DNA from: Entamoeba histolytica HM-1:IMSS
Lineage: Eukaryota > Evosea > Mastigamoebida > Endamoebidae
DNA: 34,337 nt
Reading direction: 5' to 3'
Assembly (NCBI RefSeq): GCF_000208925.1
Contig: NW_001915036.1
Span: 1-34,337, forward strand
Part shown: positions 27,640 through 34,337 of the stretch, piece by piece
Layout: each line of letters starts with the position of its first letter
Position numbering within the stretch: the first letter of the stretch is position 1
Notes under the pieces: model-generated
What the model saw: the letters and a program-made list of their open reading frames with translations, nothing else
Databases searched by the model: none
Told to the model about the DNA's origin: nothing
Made by a program: the position numbers and the translations under genes

Positions 27640-28262
27640 TATTTTTTGTTTCTTATTTTAGTTGTACTTTCTTTGTTATTTATTATTCTTGCAACTTTAC
27701 ATCTATCGTTCATTTCTTTAATTGGGTTTTTGTTTTTAATTTCTGCTTCTATAGCCTTAATGTCATTTCCTTCCCAATCTTTTGTTTTTTCTTAAACTCT
27801 TCTTTGATTTTTTCAATTATCTTCTTCTTTTTGGTTGAATATATTTCTTGTTGAATATCATACCTTCTTTTCCTTTTTACATTTATATTTTTTAAGTATT
27901 TCTTCATACTCTCCTTCATTCCATTCACTTGTTATTCTTTTTATTCTTTCTTGTATCTCATTTATTGTTATTTATTTATATTTGTTATTTAAGTAATCTT
28001 TATTATTATTATATTTACCTTGTTTCTTATTTGTTTTTCTTTGTGTCTTTCGTTTTCTAAACCATTTTTCCTTGGTATATCGTTTACTTTTATATTTATT
28101 ATTATTGTTGTTATGCCATTTATTGCTATTGATATTTCTTGTTTTATTGTATGACTTTGGATTTCTATGTCTTGTTTGCTTTTCTTTACAAGACGTCAAG
28201 GCTTTACACAATAGCCATGGCAATAAAATTTGTTGTATTTCCTGCATTGGAAAAGGATCTTA
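27640..28262 (-). pseudogene. Coiled-coil coding fossil, possibly a LINE 5' region
   Basis: On the minus strand an open frame from 28247 (MQEIQQILLPWLLCKALTSC) runs to the TAA at 27972 and reads on past it as ITINEIQERIKRITSEWNEG and EYEEILKKYK. A +1 shift then continues as RYDIQQEIYSTKKKKIIEKI and KEEFKKKQKIGKEMTLRL before a stop near 27760. In the first frame, sense also resumes beyond (DWEGNDIKAIEAEIKNKNPI). Lys/Glu-rich helical sequence with frameshifts and stops indicates a dead gene. Entamoeba LINEs have a coiled-coil ORF1, so a truncated LINE copy in reverse orientation is one reading, but I found no diagnostic motif. Confidence 0.4.
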
Positions 28263-29823
28263 ATTAATAAATCAATAAATAATAAAATAATAAGAATATA
28301 ATAATATATAGATAAACAGATGATATAAATAATATAATCAGATATAAATAACATATAAATAAAAGAATAAAAAGAATAAAAATAATTAAATATGATTCAT
28401 CAAATAATCTACTTCATTAATATTTCATACAAAATGAATACAATTGATAATAAAATATAAACATAAATAATTACATATTCTGTATTTATCATATTTTTTT
28501 TATTTTTTTAGGAACAAAATATAATAAGTGGAAAAATCTATTGATGCAAAATATTTTTCATCTTTTTTCTTTTTTGTAAATTATTTAGATGCATTTTTTC
28601 TTTGCTAATTTTCGTACCCATTTATCATTATTTTTATTTATATTCATTTTATTTGTTGTATTTATTATTTACTTGAATTGAATCTATTTTATTTATTTAT
28701 GAAATTCAATTTATAGTGAATATTTTCATTTAATGTTATTTATTGATATTATTTTATCATTTTGAATTATCATATTTGAAAATGCTGTGTATTTATTTAA
28801 TAAGAAATGAATTATTATTTGTATTTCTATATTTCATTTTTATTCTTGTTATTATATTATTCTTTCTATTATTTGTAGATTTTATCATTATACATTTCTT
28901 AGAATATTATTCTATCATTTTATTTATTCAAATGAGTAATACAATTAACAAATAAATAAGAATGATGAATCAATTTAATTCATTTATATGAATATTTCAT
29001 TTATTTATGTTTGTTTTATTGTATTGATTCAATTAATACAATACTCTATTCTTCATTACTTTACAAATTATTTTATTATTCATTTTTAATGTTATAATAT
29101 TTATCTTCTTTTTTAAATATCATTCAACAATTTTCATAAACAAAATAAATAAATATGAATGGCAAATATCAATACATCAATCAATTGAAATAAATAATCA
29201 ATAATATTAATATTATATAAAGGAATAAAATGAATATTAAATTTAATGAATGATAATATATAATGATGTATTATTCTTCATTTCATTAATTAAATAAATT
29301 GATAAAATATCAAAATGAATAACCATAGAAATAATACAATAAAAATATAGAATAAATAACACTAATTGAATATAAATATATAATATTAATTATAATTATA
29401 AATATACATATTCCGACATCATTTTTATTAATTAAATATTCATTTATTCATCTTTATTCATTTATGTCTTCAATTAAATTAATAAAAATGTTAAAGATAG
29501 TATTATCAATGAAGAATGAAAAAAACATTATTTTTCTTCTTGTTATTATTTGTGCATTTCTTTATTTTAAATATATTACATTCTTCATTATTTTACAATG
29601 AAATATTATATCAATTTTGTTATTTTATTTTGATAATGATTGTTTATTTTCATTAAATATAAATGATTTATATTAAATTCAATCAACATTTCAATATTTA
29701 TTTTAATTCTTTCTTTAATCTCATCATGAAATATCATTCATTGTAGACTTTTCATTTTGATTCAAAATTTCATTATTTTCAAAATGTTTATATTTAACTT
29801 CAAAAAGAATAAAAATATCATCA
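28263..29823. other. AT-rich desert
   Basis: Dense in words such as aatgaat, attcat and tttattt. One 70-codon plus-strand frame (28743-28955) is Phe/Ile/Leu low-complexity and not credible. No RNA gene or repeat copy was found. Decayed coding sequence like that just downstream may hide here but I could not read any. Confidence 0.6.
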
Positions 29824-30753
29824 ATATTCATATTCATTTTGTTATTTTGTGTTATATGTTCAATTAATTTCAATACATTAGTTACCAAAAACAGAATAAA
29901 CATTTCATTACAGTTGAATTAATCAAAAGAAGAACAACCTTCAATAAAACTCTATATTTGTTTGCTATATTTAAATTATCTATAGATTGACTATTTTCTG
30001 AAATGATGAATGACAAATATATTAATTTTTTAAAATTAAAATAATTGATGAAGAAAAAGAGAAATTGAATAAATGAATATCCAATCAACAGAATCAGTTT
30101 AAACGAGAAAATAAAGAAAAGTAACATAAATTAGAGAAGAATGGAATGGTATATAATGTTACATATTCAATTCAATTGCAACAATTGAAATAAGAATAAT
30201 AAATGAGAAAGTTGATGATGATAAGATACTTGATATTTCAGAAGAACATATTGTTCAGTGTAGTAATGAGAATGGAAATAATTGATGTGATGAATGATTT
30301 TGTTCAAATATTTATAATTATAATATGAAATGGAAATACTAAAGAAATTAATTAAATATACACTGAAATGGATTCTAATTTTGGAATTGATTTAAAATCA
30401 ATTACTAAAATCATAAATTATAACAGAATTACAAGAAATAATAAAATTGAAGTTAAAACAGTATTTTCACAATATCTTAATGATGCTTTAATTGATGAAT
30501 CCTCTGTTAAATTCTAATTATACAAAATAATGGATGATATATTGATACTCAATACCATAATAACTTCATTATTTTGAAATATGAAATTTATGGTGTTAGA
30601 TATTATGTTATTGATAGAAAAGAATATTTGATAGTTATTGATTCATTTTGAACGAGATTGTTGAGAGAAATGGTGTATCAATACAAAAATTGATGAAATA
30701 TATGTGATGTTACTATTTACACATTTTATCAAACTAACATAGAATATCTCTGA
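29824..30753 (+). pseudogene. Cysteine protease (papain family, Entamoeba CP type) pseudogene, nearly full length
   Basis: The fossil covers the expected ~315 codons from signal peptide to C-terminus. Readable parts: FIFILLFCVICSINFNTLVT (signal and start of propeptide, 29827-29886); NKHFITVELIKRRTTFN (29895) and FKLSID*LFSEMMNDKY (prodomain); NIQSTESV near 30080; then IREEWNGI*CYIFNSIATIE, with the active-site Cys codon at 30157-30159; LDISEEHIVQCSNENGNN*C (30229-30288), the SEEHxVQC...GNNGC block; ITKIINYNRITRNNKIEVKT; IDESSVKF; YVIDRKEYLIVIDSF; and NICDVTIYTFYQTNIEYL ending in TGA 30751. The frame shifts several times and there are many stops, including TGA at 30283 and 30295 where Gly (GGA) is expected. 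The catalytic His is replaced by Tyr and the catalytic Asn by Asp. It is beyond doubt non-functional. Confidence 0.85.
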
Positions 30754-31317
30754 ATAATTCACATTTCAATCATTTATTTTTAATAATTTACATTTATCAT
30801 TGTTTGAATAAATCTAATTTTACATGATATATATTATGTATTATTAAATTACACAACAATGAAATTAAAATATAAATAGAAGAATAATATTTGATACTAA
30901 TTGTATTTTATTAATACATAATTTCTTTTTATATTTTGATTGACTGTTATTAATGTGTTTTATGTTTTGAATGAATTGTGATTAATGACATTATTTTTAT
31001 TCATTCTTAATTTATTATTTATTCATTAATTTAATTTCAAATAATATTTCTCATTTATATTTTAATTAAATTATTTCTTCTTTATTTATTGATAAATTAT
31101 TTAATTATTGTAATGAATATAACTAAGAATTTTATTTAAAATGGATATGAAATAAATGAAAAATCGTGTTTTATTGACAAATAATTATATTTAAATCAAC
31201 AAATAAATGGTTTCAATAAAATACATCAAAAGATTAAGAAAGAAAAATAAATAACGAAGGCGATAAAAAATCTAAAATATCACATAAATAACCTGAAATA
31301 AATAAAAATAGTTAATT
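30754..31317. other. AT-rich stretch after the protease fossil
   Basis: No frame, RNA or repeat that I can support. Short AT words dominate up to the start of SINE copy C. Confidence 0.5.
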
Positions 31318-31868
31318 GAGTGTTAATAGAATTTTCATCTATTCTCCCTAGTTTAGGGGAGACTAATCACATCCCTTCGCTATTAAAAAAAGAATAATTT
31401 CATTGTTTAACTTATCACAAGTTTTTTCTTGGAAATGATAAAAGCACTTCTTTGTTTTATTTCTTCCTATTAAAGTTTCTCAAAATTTTCTGCTTATTCT
31501 TTCTTTTTAATCCTTTGTTTGTTTTCTGATTTAATTTTAAACATTTTTATTTTTCTTTATTTTATGAAAGAGAGAAGAGAGTATTTCATTCCCACTATAT
31601 AACTATGATTAATTCCTTTTAGTCTTAACCATACCTTAATAAATTTTTTTCTTAGTTAATACCTTCAGATATTTCTTAAATTTTTTATTAATAATACCTA
31701 TTCTTATATTACAATAAGTAACATTCCACCACAATAAAATGATGCATTTTTGCAGCACTAACCAATATATTTCTAATTCAAAGACACCATCATAACCAGA
31801 TAATAACTACAGACGGTGTCAAAACATGAATTGTATTGGTGTTTGTGTGATGTTTCATAGAATGCATC
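31318..31868 (+). mobile_element. SINE-like dispersed repeat, copy C
   Basis: About 550 bases matching copy A in order and orientation: gagtgttaatagaattttca, attctccctagtttagggg, agactaatcacatcccttcg, tttgttttatttcttccta, cttatattacaataagtaac, catcataaccagataataac and gtttgtgtgatgtttcatag at the end. It keeps the block that copy B lacks. The A-box-like site reads tagtttagggg, still within the loose tRNA A-box consensus. It is inserted in the AT-rich desert about 560 bases after the protease fossil. Confidence 0.8.
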
Positions 31869-32891
31869 TTTTTAGTTTGATGTTGTTGAAATAACAAATA
31901 AAGAAATAAATAAAAAAGAATGATTTATTGTTGTATTTTCAAATTAATAAATAATCAATATTAATAAAGTAATGAAATGAATATTAATGAGAATAATTAA
32001 ATTTAAATAAAATGAAATAAAAAGAATGATAAATAAGTAATATTTCAATGAATAAAATGTTATTTGACATTCATATTTCTTACATTAATTAATTATTTCA
32101 TTTATTATGCTTTCTATTTAAATTATTATTTATTTAAAATATAAACTATCATATTTTATATTAAATTATTGAAAATAAATTTAAATAAAAATTCATTTAG
32201 TTTATTTAATGTTTTTTTTAAATTACTTCATCAGGTATATGGTAGAAATAAAATCATATCGTCTTTCGATGATGTTTTATCATTATACATACTTATTATC
32301 CTTTTAATTGTTTCTTCTTTATGATAAATAGTATTGACAATTTATTTTTTAGTTATTCTTTATCAATAAATTCAATCTCTTCTTATTGTTTTATTTGATT
32401 TTACAAACACAAATATTTTGGTAATTTTGTTTTCTATTTATTTCTTTCATTTCTTTCTTGTTCTTCTTCCTGTTGATTTTTTAGGAAGAATAATTTATTT
32501 AGTTTCAGTTCTTTCAACTTCTCATTTATTATAATTAATTTCTTCTATGTATTTCATTCTTTTATTTCTTTGCAATTTCTTTATTTTTATTTATTTGATT
32601 ATTCCTTTCTTGTTTAACGTTTTGTACTTTTTTATCTTTTTCTTCATTAATAGTATGATAACCAATATCTCTTTTTCATTTATTCTACATTAATTGATAT
32701 TGATAATATTATCATTGTCAACACCATTACATTTTCATTTTATCTTTGTCTATTATCATAACAAGATGAATAATTTGAATCGATAAAACACACTAGAAAA
32801 TGAATATTTTACAGTTATTCCATTAAAAGTTCAAACAATTTTTGTTGATATTCATCTACTTTTATTTTTTTCCTTTTCTTTAAGAACTTTT
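31869..32891. other. AT-rich desert, partly coding-like on the minus strand
   Basis: No intact gene. On the minus strand short Lys/Glu/Asn-rich pieces can be read (for example NEEKDKKVQNVKQERNNQIN near 32610-32670), which may continue the fossil at 32892-33190. I cannot assign them. Confidence 0.35.
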
Positions 32892-33190
32892 TTATAAATA
32901 GAATAATAACATTTGATCAATACTATACAAACAAGTCTCTGAATGTCTAGTATTGGAAAAAATATTCAATATCATTTTATTCATTGTTTTATTATTTTGT
33001 GTAAATTCTGGTTGAAATTCAAAACAATACTGATTTTTATTCTTTTTTAATATAATCAACCATTTATTCAGATACATTCTTTCCGTGTCTTGTAATACAG
33101 ATGTATTAATAACAAATATATTTCATTTATCACTTTCTCATGATGTTCATTTTGTTTCTTTGAAAACATTCTTCTCCATTTTGAATTTAC
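32892..33190 (-). pseudogene. Unassigned coding fossil
   Basis: Minus-strand frame reading NIFVINTSVLQDTERMYLNK and WLIILKKNKNQYCFEFQPEF, then TMNKMILNIFSNTRHSETCL, uninterrupted for about 75 codons, with upstream stops at K*TS*ESDK*. The amino-acid mix (Trp, Cys, His, Pro) is richer than random translations of the AT-rich flanks, so this was probably coding. The N-terminal part faintly recalls the start of a TLDc domain, but that is too weak to call. Confidence 0.3.
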
Positions 33191-34337
33191 AAAATGTACT
33201 TTTCACCAATTATATTTCAAAGGATAAGTAATTTAATCTGTTTAATATTCATTGATTGTTGTTAATTGATAGTCGTTTTAAATAATAATTAAACATGTCA
33301 ATTATTTATCAATTTGATGAATTGAAGTTATTTATTATTAAAAACATTTCATTTTCATTTGAAATAAATAACTACAATTTTACATTTTTTTTTAAATTTT
33401 CATCACAATTATATTTTATTTAAATGAAAAACAACAAAATATTTTTTTTAAAATAAAATATTTTATCGAATGTTACATAACCATTATTTTAATTATTGTA
33501 ATTTAAGACAATTTTTCTATTAATATTATTTTTATTTAATGTTACATTAAAAATGTATTTTTGAAATAAAGGAAATAGAAAATATTTAAAAATCAATGAA
33601 TAAATTTATCGATAATTTAACATGACATGTTGTTTTTGTTGTTTTGGTTTGAAATACAAACATCATTAAATAAAAATAAATTTGTAATGTTATGATTGAA
33701 TAAAAAAATGAATAAATAATTTTACATTACTTTTGAAATATATTTATTATTACAATTTTTTATTTCTATTAAACAATTATTTATTTTTATTTAGTCACAA
33801 TGATTATATTTTTATTAATGGATTATCAATTAGTATGAATGATAATAATGATGTTAAATAATCAAAATAAAAGAATGAAATATGATTAAATTATTTTTAT
33901 TTCATCTTCAATAAACAAAACGAAGTATTAACAATATTGATATTTTAACATATTAAGTATTTTAATAATTGAAATATTGATTATTTCTATTATGTTGTTA
34001 TTTAATGTAATTTTATTTGATTTTCATTTCATTTCTTTTGTATTTATAATAATTATTTCTTTTCTTTTCTCTTTTATTTCTTATTCTTATTTTATTATCG
34101 TATTTTTCTTTATCATTTATTATCTTTATTACAATATTTGTTAGAATTAATTGTTGATAAAATAAAAAATAAAATACAACAATCAACAAATAAAATGAAG
34201 ATAAAAAATGATATTATTTTTTTTCTATTTTTCTTTATTCACATGTGAATAATCATTTCTTTATACTTTAATATGATTTATTCTTCATTTATTTTTTAGT
34301 TTTTCATTAATGAGAATGTTGATTTTCTATTCATTAT
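33191..34337. other. AT-rich desert to the window end
   Basis: Extremely AT-rich with long T and A runs. I see no gene, tRNA, repeat copy or array. Confidence 0.6.

Noticed and set aside
28743..28955. 70-codon Phe/Ile/Leu-rich frame as a membrane peptide
   Set aside because: Typical chance frame in T-rich DNA; no start context or conserved feature.
28263..34337. Subtelomeric tRNA array
   Set aside because: Entamoeba has AT-rich tRNA arrays, but I found no tRNA B-box or cloverleaf and no regular tandem units here.
1..34337. CRISPR array, prophage or integron
   Set aside because: No regularly spaced repeats or phage genes; gene content and introns are eukaryotic.

Overview
The window is nuclear DNA of an Entamoeba species. 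It is very AT-rich, has compact mostly intronless genes, and the few introns are short and of the GTTTGT...TAG type. It carries a Gal/GalNAc lectin heavy-subunit gene (a family known only from Entamoeba), an Entamoeba-style LINE with a restriction-like endonuclease, short interspersed repeats and the fossil of an Entamoeba cysteine protease. The species cannot be fixed from sequence alone.

Layout. 1-2650: the 3' half of a dead LINE on the plus strand, then a hairpin and a 10-bp tandem repeat. 3085-7577: three plus-strand genes: an OCRL-like inositol polyphosphate 5-phosphatase, a hotdog acyl-CoA thioesterase, and a seven-TM TOM1/GPR137-like protein made of three exons that an ORF scan sees only in part. 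7578-13185: sparse, with an unrecognised pseudogene, a small type I membrane protein, and an atypical Rho-family GTPase lying between two inverted copies of a ~550-bp SINE-like repeat. 13186-19931 (minus): a large membrane protein with a degenerate alpha/beta-hydrolase domain, then the Gal/GalNAc lectin heavy subunit. 20378-27570: a divergent PI 3-kinase (plus), then on the minus strand an AP endonuclease with a hidden 3' intron, a type I restriction HsdR-like helicase, and ribosomal protein uS19. 27571-34337: an AT-rich gene desert that is a graveyard: a coiled-coil coding fossil, an almost full-length cysteine protease pseudogene, a third SINE copy and another coding fossil.

There is no operon logic. 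Shared themes are phosphoinositide signalling (5-phosphatase and PI 3-kinase), Rho signalling, and the cell surface (lectin, two membrane proteins). The most notable items are the hidden protease fossil, the HsdR helicase joined to a helical repeat tail in place of a nuclease, the Rho GTPase lacking the catalytic Gln, two genes whose correct models need unmarked introns, and a cluster of three hairpins ending in a T-run that may be an RNA gene.
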